Below are positions 31,219 to 39,819 of a stretch of DNA of 40,093 nucleotides, one piece after another. Below the pieces are notes generated by a model. It saw only the letters and a list, made by a program, of their open reading frames with translations, was not told the DNA's origin and did not search any database. The stretch is from Ichthyosporea sp. XGB-2017a. Its lineage: Eukaryota; Opisthokonta; Ichthyosporea. A program made the translations under genes and the position numbers. The stretch spans positions 1-40,093 of the forward strand of contig PDIM01010466.1 in assembly GCA_002811675.1 (NCBI GenBank). The letters run 5' to 3'. Numbering within the stretch: position 1 is the first letter of the stretch; each line of letters starts with the position of its first letter.

Positions 31219-32679
31219 CTATATTCCCATTTTTCCTTTCGACGTTCCTTGCTCTACGGAACCCAGTTGGTTTAAGCTGCCAGAATGCATAAGGTTCTTT
31301 AAGAACTCAGACATGAAAAACTGAGGATCGATTCCTAAAGAATCGGATGCTTCATTACTTTCAGTAGAAATGGCGCTTTTCTCTTTTGCTTTTCCTTTAG
31401 AATCTGACGTCTCCCCTGTCGCTTCGACTTCATCGGCATACAAATTATGGTTTAAAGACTGCTCAAGAGCGTTTTCATTAGAATTAACCAGGCTCATTAG
31501 TCTCGAGCGGTTAACATCATTTTCAAAGTTAAAAGGAGAAGACGAGGCACTGACCCCAGGAAAATCAAAGCTTTCGAAGTCCAGCACATTAGGAGAAGTG
31601 CTCTCCCCGAAACCACCGGGACCATAGACATTATTAATGTCTGTAGGAACAAGAAGGCCAAACGACAGAACCACCATAAGAAAAGTTTGAAACGCTTCAG
31701 GGTGCTGTACAAGCTTTTTTCTTAACATTCGGAACCCTTGGGCCATCGAACGGTTTTCTTTCTTTAGCTTAGAAATTTCCTCTTTTAAACTCGCGACCTC
31801 ACTTTGCAACTCGGTGTTCGTCTTTTCCAGACTTTCCAATTTCTGTCGCTTCTTTGCTCGGCTTTCACTAGCAGATTGCTTGTTCTTGATCTTTCTAATC
31901 CATACCTTTAAGCGGCTATCCTCTTCTTTGGTCTTTGGAGGCTCTATTGGTAGCACAAAACCATCAGCTTCCAGAGACTTTTTTTCGTCTTCATCAAGAT
32001 TCTGAAAGAAGAGGAAAGTCTTTTCCGCGGAATCAGGCTTTGCTGGTTGCTTTCCCTTTTCTTCTTTACTTTCAGCCGTCTTCTTTCTCGGTGCCTTCAC
32101 CTTCTTTCGAGTCCCTTTTTTTTCTTCGCTGTCGACTTCATTATCCCCTGTATCCAAAAGATCAGCGCGAATCCCCGTTTCTTTTTTCTCTTCTTCGCCA
32201 AGTCCACCCACACTATTCACAAGCCCTTCCATTTGAAGACCTCCTGCTACCGAAAGCGGGTCAATAGAATTCAATTTATCACCCGCAAAATCATTATCAT
32301 AGGAGCTACCCGAGAACTCACTTCCTGGGCTGTGAATGTTCATCACACCCAAAGTGTCCACAGCATTACTATTATCCGGACTTAGGCAATCAGTACTTGC
32401 AATAGAAACATCACTTCTAAAGTTACCAATTCCATCTAGTCCAACTCCCAATAAGTTATCACAGTCCAAAACTGAATCAAACACATTCTCGCCTAAGGGA
32501 TTGGCCATTGAGTTGTAAGCTGCAGCACTCAAATTAGCACCAGTTACCTCCATCACTCCCGTACTACTAGCAGTGCTGTTGCTTCTATTATTCGAGCTGT
32601 TACTTTCACTCTCCGCAACAGGGACGTCCAAGAATGTACTTATTTCGAATTCGGGTAGATTTTCTTGCTGCCCGTTCAT
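31219..32679 (-). CDS. Membrane-tethered bZIP transcription factor (CREB3/ATF6-like)
   Basis: A 486-residue single-exon protein. Residues 1-160 are Ser/Asn-rich and acidic (putative activation region). The basic region at about 257-280 (RKIKNKQSASESRAKK) follows the CREB3/ATF6 type, NKxSAxxSRxKK. The zipper runs about 281-318. About ten residues later comes one hydrophobic span (FLMVVLSFGLLVP, about 329-346). A C-terminal tail of 140 residues would be lumenal and carries RSRL (391-394), an RxxL-type site-1 protease sequence. This is the layout of ER-anchored factors freed by intramembrane proteolysis. The ATG at 32679 is the first one in frame; sequence further upstream comes from a CA repeat. 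UPR- and heat-shock-type motifs lie upstream. Confidence 0.82.
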   Translation of the reverse strand: MNGQQENLPEFEISTFLDVPVAESESNSSNNRSNSTASSTGVMEVTGANLSAAAYNSMANPLGENVFDSVLDCDNLLGVGLDGIGNFRSDVSIASTDCLSPDNSNAVDTLGVMNIHSPGSEFSGSSYDNDFAGDKLNSIDPLSVAGGLQMEGLVNSVGGLGEEEKKETGIRADLLDTGDNEVDSEEKKGTRKKVKAPRKKTAESKEEKGKQPAKPDSAEKTFLFFQNLDEDEKKSLEADGFVLPIEPPKTKEEDSRLKVWIRKIKNKQSASESRAKKRQKLESLEKTNTELQSEVASLKEEISKLKKENRSMAQGFRMLRKKLVQHPEAFQTFLMVVLSFGLLVPTDINNVYGPGGFGESTSPNVLDFESFDFPGVSASSSPFNFENDVNRSRLMSLVNSNENALEQSLNHNLYADEVEATGETSDSKGKAKEKSAISTESNEASDSLGIDPQFFMSEFLKNLMHSGSLNQLGSVEQGTSKGKMGI

Positions 32680-33030
32680 GGTTTTAAAAACTATAAAATG
32701 CTTTAAATCAATTTTCAATCTCGATCCCTCCCAAACAATAAGCTCAAATCTATCCGCTACACACACACACACAAAGATCTCTCTCTAATCCAAATCACAA
32801 CCTTCCAGTAATCCAACACTAGTTGTTAATCCACCAGTCTCTCCTATACAGTCACAGCCCTCTCCCTCTTCTGATATTGTGGCTATAAAAGAGAACTCCT
32901 TTCGCTAGTACACAGCCCTATAGATAACAGATAGTTATCATAAATAATATCTAAGCCAAACAGAGAGAGGAAAAGCCCCGTCTAGCCCCGCTCTTGTATG
33001 GGGGATTCCATAGATAAGGCCAAGGTCCCA

Positions 33031-33038
33031 TGACGTGG
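33031..33038 (+). promoter_or_regulatory. UPRE-type site TGACGTGG
   Basis: An exact match to the ATF6/XBP1-type unfolded protein response element TGACGTG(G/A). It lies about 350 bp upstream of the membrane bZIP start codon and about 640 bp upstream of the RBD-like gene. An 8-mer can occur by chance, but its neighbour is a factor of the class that binds such sites. Confidence 0.45.
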
Positions 33039-33093
33039 CAGGAAATTAGAAATTGTAAAGAGGCTCCTGTCATGAAGGGATTACCTCATTGTA

Positions 33094-33106
33094 GAACCTT
33101 CTAGAA
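33094..33106. promoter_or_regulatory. Heat-shock element GAAnnTTCnnGAA
   Basis: GAACCTTCTAGAA is three perfectly spaced nGAAn units in alternating orientation, the consensus HSF trimer site. It lies 415 bp upstream of the bZIP start and 55 bp from the UPRE. Confidence 0.55.
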
Positions 33107-33675
33107 GCAATGGAAATCACCTATAGTCTAACTAGCCCTCCCTATTCTCCCCGTCCTGGTAGATACTCTACAGTGAAGGGGGAGAATAGATGCTAAGAAT
33201 ATGGCTACCGGGGATATGGAGCGGGACAATAGGAATTTGATCAGGTGATCATGCTATAATAAATGGATAATTTAGCCATTTTGGTATTGGTATTCCTCCG
33301 CATTACGGTTTCTCCGCTCTGACCACGTGTGCCCCACCTGTGTATTCCATTGTAATGGGTGCCAGAAATAAAAACTTCCTCTTTTATAAAATTGTTGCTT
33401 TATTTTCATTGTTCAATAAATTAAAAAAATTAAAACCACAAGTCTTCCCTATCTGTACAGTACCCTGTTAATACTGCAGTGCTGCTTTGCCTATCTTCTC
33501 CTTTAATTATGCCGTGTGTTGCCTGGTTACGCAGGGTATGACAAGATCAGCTGCTTTTGATTTGGGCTGCGTGGGAATAGAGTAGATTATCTATATATTC
33601 TTAGCTTCTTTGTTGTCTTAGCGTGTTTTGTAAGACGGACATTTGTTTGGGATAAAAAGTTCAGGAACAAGCCAG

Positions 33676-36282
33676 ATGGGATTCTTCAAGAGTAAGAATA
33701 AGCAGAATAAAGAGCAGCTGGAGCATAAATGTGGCCAGAAACAGGGTCTTAGTCGAGATGCGGTGTGCAGGGACAGAAAATCAGCAACTTCTTTATCTGC
33801 AAGGGTAGAAGCGGGGTCTGTAAGTGGGGATACTTATTGTAATATAGAAAGTGGCTCAAGCGCAGGTTCGCTTGCGGACAGTGGGGTAACTTTCCAGAGC
33901 AACCACACATTTGTGAAAGGGGATACCCCCGATAGGACTCAGTCTCCGAGAATGGAAGTCATATCTGAAAAAAATACTGTTGGCCACGATCACGACTCGG
34001 AGAGAAAGAGAAATATAATTAGACACGGGAGAAAGGTGAGTGAACTATGTCCAAGGTCTTCGTCGGGCAATTCTCATTCATTGAGGAGAAATAGTAGGAG
34101 TAACAGTGTACCATCCAAGAGTAACGAGGAGTTGGATGAGAAGCTGTCAAGCAAGGGTGGTGCCAATGACAGACTAACAGGCAAGGGAAAGTTTTGGAAC
34201 AAGGAAAACCTAAATTCTTGGTTATCAAAAAGAGATACTAAGGGGAGCGGAAAGAGCTCACGAGTGAGCTCAAAGAATTGCTCAAGAAATGGATCGCGAG
34301 AGTCCTTGAAATCACGCTCTTATGAAAGATTAAATGGCAATGACTTTCTTGGCAGTAAAAAAAAGAGTGGGAGCTTTACGGAGCTACGGCAACCAAAGTA
34401 CACACCCATTTTATTCAGTGCGCGACATAATATACATGCAAGTTCGCCAAAACCTTCTGCTAGTGGCGTCGCAGGGGATGGTACTTGCGTTGTTAATGTT
34501 GAAGGAACTTCGTTAAATAGAAAGGGCTTTATGTCTCTCACTCCACAGCATAGAACCAATGTCCAATCATCGGAAGGAAGCCTTGCAATGAATCGTAAAG
34601 GTACCGGATTGAATATCGACTTGTCCTGCCTGGGAACACGTTTTAGAAGGACTCCTCCGGCAAAATCTTCGCCCAAGGATAATTCAGGGTCTTTGCATTC
34701 TACTAAACTTGGTGTGCGATCCAGAGCCAATTCACGCGAAACAAGGCCCATTTCGTTTAATGGTCAAGTTGATTTACCGGCTTCAAGCGAAGAAAAGAAA
34801 ATCAAAGAGCAAGCAAAAGGAACAAGAACTTTGCTGGGACGGACATCTTCAGATGTTCAATCAAGTCCGTTACTTTTGAGGAAAAAATCATCAAGCCTTT
34901 CGAGCTTGGTCCTAAATTCTAATATCATCAAAGTACATATGTCGCGAACTGAAATCTGCGCTGTTATTGCCGTTTGTGGGACTTCACTCCAAGCAGCTTT
35001 AGAATACACATTTGGCCCATCCATGCTCGAAGACAATACTGTTATCAATAACAATTCGGAATTCAAATTTCCAATAGATGTAAAGCAGGATATTGGAGAT
35101 TTGTGCTGTGTGGATCTGTGCTTTGAGAATAACAATTCTTTTTCTGGATGTACATCCAAATCTAGCCTTTTGAAGGAACATCCAGAGGTGACAAAAGTTT
35201 ACATACATAAATGGGACTTATCCATGGTAACTCTTTATTGCTTGCCAGGAGCTACTGCAAAGGATGTGATCACGGCAACATTTACGGATGTGAACACTGA
35301 CGACAGATACGAAGTATGCAATAGTGGAGATGATTTACCCGTTAATTTAGACCAAGATATCTCAGTCCTGAACGGCCAGAGTATTTATATTCGAAAGCGA
35401 TTTTGCTCGTCACCAAGGCAAGCTTCAATGGTAGATTCGTTACCAAATTCCTTTACAACACCTCAGCCAACTCTAAAAGGAAAACATGGGAAAACTCAGC
35501 ACATGTCATTGAGAATTAAGAGCCATGTGAAAAACAAGAGGTCGCTCGATCTTTTAGGAGACCTCAATATAAGTTCAGCAGATGATACAAAAAGCTGCTC
35601 TATTTTGAGTCAGGATGGTGAAAGTGAACGTGCGGCTTCTATTCATGACTCAGACTACGATAGGTTCTCAGATGCTTTGCTTTCGCCTAAAGGCGAATTA
35701 TTTTCACCAAGAAACGAGAGGAGTAGGGATTTTAGAGGCAGTGTTTCAAATTCCTTGCAGAGAGATGGTCAATCTACTACTGATCCGGAAATTCTAGATT
35801 GTATTCGCGATCTTAAGTCCAAGATACGTAAGACGGCATCTAGTAACCTTATTTTACAGAACAAAGTAGACTCTTTTATTGCGTCTCAAACGAACATTTC
35901 TACTAGCTACGAATTCGCACTAACCAAGATCTTTGAATTACAACGTGAAAATACAGTTCTTCAAAAGGCCATGAAAGAAATGCAAGCAACTGTTCAAGAT
36001 ATTCAAGACTCATATGCAGTTGAGAAAGATCGCTTAAGTAAATTTGAGCAAACACTAGATTCTACATACTTGAAAAAGAACGAAAGCTCAAGATTCAGCA
36101 TGAACTTCTTGTGGATTTTTTTGGCTTGGGTTCTCGGGATGATTTCACTCTTCGCCAGTTATGGCACTGGCACATATAAGAAGTTAAAAAGCACTCTCTG
36201 TGCGGGAAAAAAGACAGTAAAGACAGTCAATGCTTTACCAAACAAAGAAATACGGAAAAGCACTTCAACATGCACGGAATGA
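33676..36282 (+). CDS. Tail-anchored coiled-coil protein with Raf-type Ras-binding-like domains
   Basis: An 868-residue single-exon protein. Residues 1-400 are basic, Ser/Asn-rich and apparently disordered. Two ubiquitin-like segments follow. The second (about 505-577: KVYIHKWDLSMVTLYCLPGA, then DLPVNLDQDISVLNGQSIYIRKR) reads like a Raf/RGS14-type Ras-binding domain, with its leading strand, a T-x-x-D helix and the D-T/Q-D-I-S-x-L signature. The first (about 415-490, IIKVHMSRTE) is a weaker match. A coiled coil spans about 714-800. A single membrane span (FLWIFLAWVLGMISLFA, about 811-827) is followed by a 41-residue basic tail. There is no kinase, RGS or other catalytic domain. The first in-frame ATG is used. 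I do not know an orthologue; membrane-bound binding of a Ras-like GTPase is inference. Confidence 0.7.
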   Translation: MGFFKSKNKQNKEQLEHKCGQKQGLSRDAVCRDRKSATSLSARVEAGSVSGDTYCNIESGSSAGSLADSGVTFQSNHTFVKGDTPDRTQSPRMEVISEKNTVGHDHDSERKRNIIRHGRKVSELCPRSSSGNSHSLRRNSRSNSVPSKSNEELDEKLSSKGGANDRLTGKGKFWNKENLNSWLSKRDTKGSGKSSRVSSKNCSRNGSRESLKSRSYERLNGNDFLGSKKKSGSFTELRQPKYTPILFSARHNIHASSPKPSASGVAGDGTCVVNVEGTSLNRKGFMSLTPQHRTNVQSSEGSLAMNRKGTGLNIDLSCLGTRFRRTPPAKSSPKDNSGSLHSTKLGVRSRANSRETRPISFNGQVDLPASSEEKKIKEQAKGTRTLLGRTSSDVQSSPLLLRKKSSSLSSLVLNSNIIKVHMSRTEICAVIAVCGTSLQAALEYTFGPSMLEDNTVINNNSEFKFPIDVKQDIGDLCCVDLCFENNNSFSGCTSKSSLLKEHPEVTKVYIHKWDLSMVTLYCLPGATAKDVITATFTDVNTDDRYEVCNSGDDLPVNLDQDISVLNGQSIYIRKRFCSSPRQASMVDSLPNSFTTPQPTLKGKHGKTQHMSLRIKSHVKNKRSLDLLGDLNISSADDTKSCSILSQDGESERAASIHDSDYDRFSDALLSPKGELFSPRNERSRDFRGSVSNSLQRDGQSTTDPEILDCIRDLKSKIRKTASSNLILQNKVDSFIASQTNISTSYEFALTKIFELQRENTVLQKAMKEMQATVQDIQDSYAVEKDRLSKFEQTLDSTYLKKNESSRFSMNFLWIFLAWVLGMISLFASYGTGTYKKLKSTLCAGKKTVKTVNALPNKEIRKSTSTCTE

Positions 36283-36400
36283 ATATTCAAATATCAGAGA
36301 GCAGATTTGAAGCGGTGATTCAAAGTTTTATTTGAAATATTCTTTCTGGCTATATTATTGATCTGGGGTGAAAGGGGGGAAGGCAAGCACTTCTTGTACT

Positions 36401-37819
36401 TTACTTACTAATCTTCCCTACTTCGTCCATATAAGAAATAAAGAGCTTGATTCCATTAATGTAATTGCGGCGAGAAATCTTCTCATTTTGACTATGAGCT
36501 CCGTCATCGGACTGACCGATTGGAAGCAAGCAGCAGTTTTTCCCTGTATTCTCTTCAAATGCCAACGTAATTGGGATCGAACCACCCTCCCTTGTGAAAA
36601 CAGGATCGACACCATATACACTTTTAACAGCCTTGGCAGCAGCAACAAAGTTGGGATGCTTACTATCACTTACCCAAGGTTTACCTGGGTCCTCAATCTC
36701 GATAGTCATCTTGTTGGGGCTGTTCAGTTTAGCAAATTCTTCCTCTATATATTTTTTGCACAGTCTATGAACTTCTTCTGGTTTCTGGTTGGGTACGATT
36801 CTCATAGAGAATTTACCTATCACTTTTCTAGGAATCACAGTCTTGCTTCCGGGTTCATAATACGCACCTTCAACTCCGTGAAGAGAAAGTGCAGGAAATC
36901 TCCATCTATGCATCAATGTCTTCTGGTGGGTGTCATGAATTAATTTTTGGACGCCGGCATCCTTGGCAAATCCCTTCAAATCGAAGTCCAGAATATCGTA
37001 CATCTTCTTTTCTTCGTCTGACAACGGAGCTACAGAGTCCATAATACCTGGAATTAAGATATTTCCCTTATTGTCCACCAGTTTGGACATGAGCATAACC
37101 AGGTCATTCATAGACTCATGAACAGTTCCTCCAAACACCCCAGAGTGGAGATCCTTAGTTGAGCTCTCAATAGTTAAATACCAGTACACCAATCCTCTCA
37201 AACCATAAGTAAGGCATGGTTGATCCTGCCCAAGCCAGTAGTTATCTGAGATAACAAAAAAATCAACATCAGCAAAAAACTTCTTTGCTTCAGCTGCAAT
37301 AAGTTCTTCCAGCCCAACACTTCCACTTTCCTCCATGCCTTCAAAGCAAAGTTTCAGATTAATTGGCAATTCGACGCCATTCTTTTGGTAAGCTTCCACA
37401 GCCCAAAGCCAGCCAAGGGCAGGCCCTTTATCATCTGTAGAACCACGTCCATAAAGTTTTCCATCAATCTCTTTCAATACGAAAGGTTCAGTATCCCATC
37501 CGTCACTCATAAGGGCAGGTTGAACATCCAAATGACCATAGGCACAAAGAGTGGGCTTTTTGGGGTCATTTCCCAACTGGGCAAATATAACAGGGGGAAG
37601 CTCTGCTTGAGTTCCATCAGGAAAAGTTTGCATTCCAAGAGGCTTCAACTCCGCGGTAAAACCATAGCTCTCAACGATTTTTTTCGTGTAGTGCATCATT
37701 TTGTGACAGTCATTACGACGTTCAGGATCTCCACTCACGGAAGGAATAGCCACCGCTTCGGCCAAGCGCTGAACATACAAATCCTGGTTCTTATCAATAT
37801 ACGCATGAAGAGCTTCCAT
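36401..37819 (-). CDS. Cytosolic metallodipeptidase (CNDP2/DUG1 family, M20)
   Basis: A 472-residue single-exon M20 peptidase that cleaves Cys-Gly and other dipeptides; yeast Dug1 works in glutathione breakdown. Metal ligands are visible: His96 in YGHLDVQ, bridging Asp129 in RGSTDDKGP, the Glu pair in FEGMEESGS (general base and ligand, 163-164), Asp192 in ISDNYWLG and a C-terminal His in [10 protein letters not shown]. The dimerisation lid contains DLHSGVFGG and ILMHRWR-like [14 protein letters not shown]. It is closer in wording to animal CNDP2 than to yeast Dug1. The Met of [13 protein letters not shown] is chosen by alignment; an upstream in-frame Met 11 codons earlier is less likely. Its stop lies about 120 bp from the RBD-like gene's stop. 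Confidence 0.95.
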   Translation of the reverse strand: MEALHAYIDKNQDLYVQRLAEAVAIPSVSGDPERRNDCHKMMHYTKKIVESYGFTAELKPLGMQTFPDGTQAELPPVIFAQLGNDPKKPTLCAYGHLDVQPALMSDGWDTEPFVLKEIDGKLYGRGSTDDKGPALGWLWAVEAYQKNGVELPINLKLCFEGMEESGSVGLEELIAAEAKKFFADVDFFVISDNYWLGQDQPCLTYGLRGLVYWYLTIESSTKDLHSGVFGGTVHESMNDLVMLMSKLVDNKGNILIPGIMDSVAPLSDEEKKMYDILDFDLKGFAKDAGVQKLIHDTHQKTLMHRWRFPALSLHGVEGAYYEPGSKTVIPRKVIGKFSMRIVPNQKPEEVHRLCKKYIEEEFAKLNSPNKMTIEIEDPGKPWVSDSKHPNFVAAAKAVKSVYGVDPVFTREGGSIPITLAFEENTGKNCCLLPIGQSDDGAHSQNEKISRRNYINGIKLFISYMDEVGKISK

Positions 37820-38036
37820 TTTTAAATACCTTACAAACAAGTTCAATAACACACAAAAAACAACACAAACTGCTTCACTAAGTGAATCTAAATTACAACA
37901 CTAAACAAATCAAAAATTTCAAAAACCAATTACAAAAAAAAAAAAAAAAACCAAAAAAAGAAAAAAAAAAAAAAAAAAAAAAAAAAAACAAATTGAAAAA
38001 AGAAGTTTTGGGCAAAAATCTGTACCAGATTTTGTA

Positions 38037-38043
38037 TGAGTCA
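38037..38043 (+). promoter_or_regulatory. GCN4/AP-1-type site TGAGTCA
   Basis: An exact TGAGTCA, 218 bp upstream of the dipeptidase start codon. In fungi such sites bind Gcn4/Cpc1, the amino-acid starvation regulator. A 7-mer alone is weak evidence. Confidence 0.3.
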
Positions 38044-38141
38044 TGCGCGACCTAATGTTAATTATTTTTTATATTATTATTGGAAAGATTTGAAATTTCG
38101 AGATTTCTGACCAATCACCTTCGCTGCCGTTGATTTACTTT

Positions 38142-38233
38142 ATCTATATTAGTATATGTACTTCCATATTAATATATTTATTTCTATATTAATGCGGTTT
38201 CCTTCCATATTAGGTCCTCTGCGTTCCATATTA
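38142..38233. promoter_or_regulatory. Five CArG-like motifs at 20-21 bp spacing
   Basis: WTCYATATTA occurs at 38142, 38162, 38182, 38203 and 38224, spaced 20, 20, 21 and 21 bp. The copy at 38205-38214 reads CCATATTAGG, a perfect CC(A/T)6GG CArG box. The spacing is about two helical turns, so all motifs face the same side of DNA. This suggests MADS-box (SRF/Mcm1) binding but is not proof. Confidence 0.45.
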
Positions 38234-38408
38234 GTATTTTTTTTTATGGACTCGACTATAATGAAACTTTTTTTCTTTTCTTTTTTGCAGAAAAGTCGTT
38301 TTTTTTTTTAAGTCTGTGAGAGTGAGAATGAGGTGAGCTGAGTTGACCAAAAGAAGAAGAATCAGGAAGTGGATGTTTTGTTGTTTTTGACCCTTCGTGC
38401 AAGGAAGA

Positions 38409-38437
<29 letters not shown>
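38409..38437. repeat. (GA)n microsatellite
   Basis: About fourteen GA units in the gene-free stretch between the dipeptidase and PAM18. Confidence 0.9.
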
Positions 38438-38439
<2 letters not shown>

Positions 38440-38542
38440 GGAGGGGGAGCAACAAGTTAACCCAGCTGGATTCGATTATTCGATCTTTCTGTTTGTTTTT
38501 GGTACTCAATTATAAGAACTAGAAAACAACACAAAACAAAAA

Positions 38543-38944
38543 ATGCTCCCCAAAGTGATAGTTATTTTTGATTTTGTGCTTGTGTTTATTGTGTTGATGG
38601 TATTCTTGTGATTCTGTGTATCGCTAATCATAAATTTGCTTACCTTCTTAAGTTTTAGAGGCACCCCTCTTACTTTTACCCACTTTGGTTAACTGTTAGT
38701 TAAAAGACTTTTCTTCTGCGTTTGTGAGTGTTTTTCTCTTGTCAAGTAGTACACATAATCCCTAGTCTTTATCATTCGACCAAGATCTTGGTTCATAGTA
38801 GACGTCATACCTTTCGTACCTTTATTTTAATACCACTCAGGTGGTTTATATTTTGCAATCAAAGGGCTGAAAACATATTGATTGTTATTAACTAAGACCG
38901 TGGTCGAATGATTTGAAATTCTTAAGACTGAGATTGGGGAGCAT
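38543..38944. other. Nested inverted repeats, candidate ncRNA or short TIR element
   Basis: Outer arms are ATGCTCCCCAA (38543-38553) and TTGGGGAGCAT (38934-38944), a perfect 11-bp pair. Inner arms are ATCATTCGACCA (38771-38782) and TGGTCGAATGAT (38901-38912), a perfect 12-bp pair extended by AGTCTT (38764) with AAGACT (38924). Inside the inner pair is the hairpin ACCAC-TCAG-GTGGT (38832-38845). Local hairpins also form at GGAGCA-TGTG-TGCTCC and AGAGG-CAC-CCTCT. No target-site duplication borders the outer arms. A 0.4-kb folded RNA or a small non-autonomous element both fit. It matches no RNA family I can recognise. Confidence 0.4.
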
Positions 38945-39480
38945 GTGTGCTCCTTGAGAAGAGATATTAAAACGATTTCAAACGGTTTAATGAATTGATT
39001 ATAGAACAAGCAAAACATGAGGAGGTAAGTAGATTTCTCGAACCCCTTTGATTCTTTAGTTTGTTTTTTTGAAATTGAAATCTTACGGAAAGAGCAAAAG
39101 AGGATTTAAAAAAACGAACTTAACTGGTAAATCTGAAATCTCTCCTTTCCTTTTTCTTTCTTTCTCTTTTATTTTTACATGAAATCAACAAAACAAAAAA
39201 GATCACAAAAAAGACATCTTCTTTTCAAAAATCAACAGTCCAACTTTCCACTGATCCGATTTTCATTTTCCATTTTACAACATCTTCCTCCCTTTAGCAA
39301 AATCAAATCAAAATCAGCATCCCCCCTCCCCCCTGCTTCTTAAATAAATCAAATCCCTTATTCTTCCCTTTTCCTCTGCTTTCACCAAAGAAACAAAAAA
39401 CAAGAAACAAGAAAAATCTTCATCCCCTTCCCAATCTTTCTTTTTTTTCTTCCTCGTTTTCCTTTCTTTCCCTTTCCCAT

Positions 39481-39819
39481 CTACTTCTTCTTCTCCAGCA
39501 GATCCTTTGCCTCGTTAATCTTGGACGCCAAATATGGCGAACCCCCCTTATCTGGATGGTTGAGAATCATAATCCTCCTATGGGACTCCCTAATCCTCGA
39601 TATAGGCGACGCAGGACTCACCCCCAGGATCCTCGCCGCCTCCATCTTGTCCATTTTAGTATTGAATCCTCCTTTGTAGTACCCGCTAAAGTCGAGAAAC
39701 GTGAGGGATTTCTTAATCGCGGGTGCGTTTTTCTCCAACTGTTGAAAGGCTTTGACTGCATATTTGGCGCCAAATCCTGCGGCGGCTAAAGCTACGCCCG
39801 CTACCACTGCTGAACTCAT
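39481..39819 (-). CDS. PAM18: PAM18/TIM14 J-protein of the mitochondrial import motor
   Basis: An inner-membrane J-domain protein (animal DNAJC19) that stimulates mtHsp70 in the presequence translocase motor. It has 112 residues in one exon. A short membrane span lies near residues 4-20 (VAGVALAAAGFGAKYA), then a linker with FSGYYKGGF, then the J domain from about 55. The J domain has the essential HPD at 88-90 and the family block HRRIMILNHPDKGGSPYLASKIN. The length and the block match the family, and the N-terminal intermembrane-space extension is short as in animals. Confidence 0.96.
   Translation of the reverse strand: MSSAVVAGVALAAAGFGAKYAVKAFQQLEKNAPAIKKSLTFLDFSGYYKGGFNTKMDKMEAARILGVSPASPISRIRESHRRIMILNHPDKGGSPYLASKINEAKDLLEKKK

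Larger units (their letters stand above)
32680..33675. promoter_or_regulatory. Long divergent promoter region, bZIP / RBD-like gene
   Basis: Nearly 1 kb without a gene. It has a (CA)n run at 32761-32772, a plus-strand TATAAAA at 32884-32890, paired GATA sites as an inverted repeat (GATAAC 32923-32928, GTTATC 32934-32939), a UPRE, a heat-shock element and a CACGTG near 33324. AT-rich sequence with A runs follows near 33420. Confidence 0.5.
37820..39480. other. Longest gene-free stretch, with repeats and structured sequence
   Basis: About 1.66 kb between the dipeptidase start and the PAM18 stop. In order: A tracts (37937-37990), a GCN4/AP-1-type TGAGTCA (38037), a phased array of CArG-like motifs (38142-38233), a GA microsatellite (38409-38437), the nested inverted repeats at 38543-38944, and pyrimidine-rich sequence to 39480. 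No open frame here looks like a real gene. Confidence 0.6.

Noticed and set aside
36560-36600. A tRNA B-box-like GGTTCGATCCC on the minus strand
   Set aside because: It falls in the conserved EGGSIPIT block of the dipeptidase and no cloverleaf can be built around it.
38231-38509. A 92-codon minus-strand frame over the GA microsatellite
   Set aside because: It encodes Ser/Leu repeats from the microsatellite and Lys from A/T runs, with no domain or conserved start.
38755-38775. Telomerase-RNA template candidate AATCCCTAGTC within the folded locus
   Set aside because: It would template CTAGGGAT rather than TTAGGG-type repeats, and no pseudoknot or other telomerase-RNA feature was seen.
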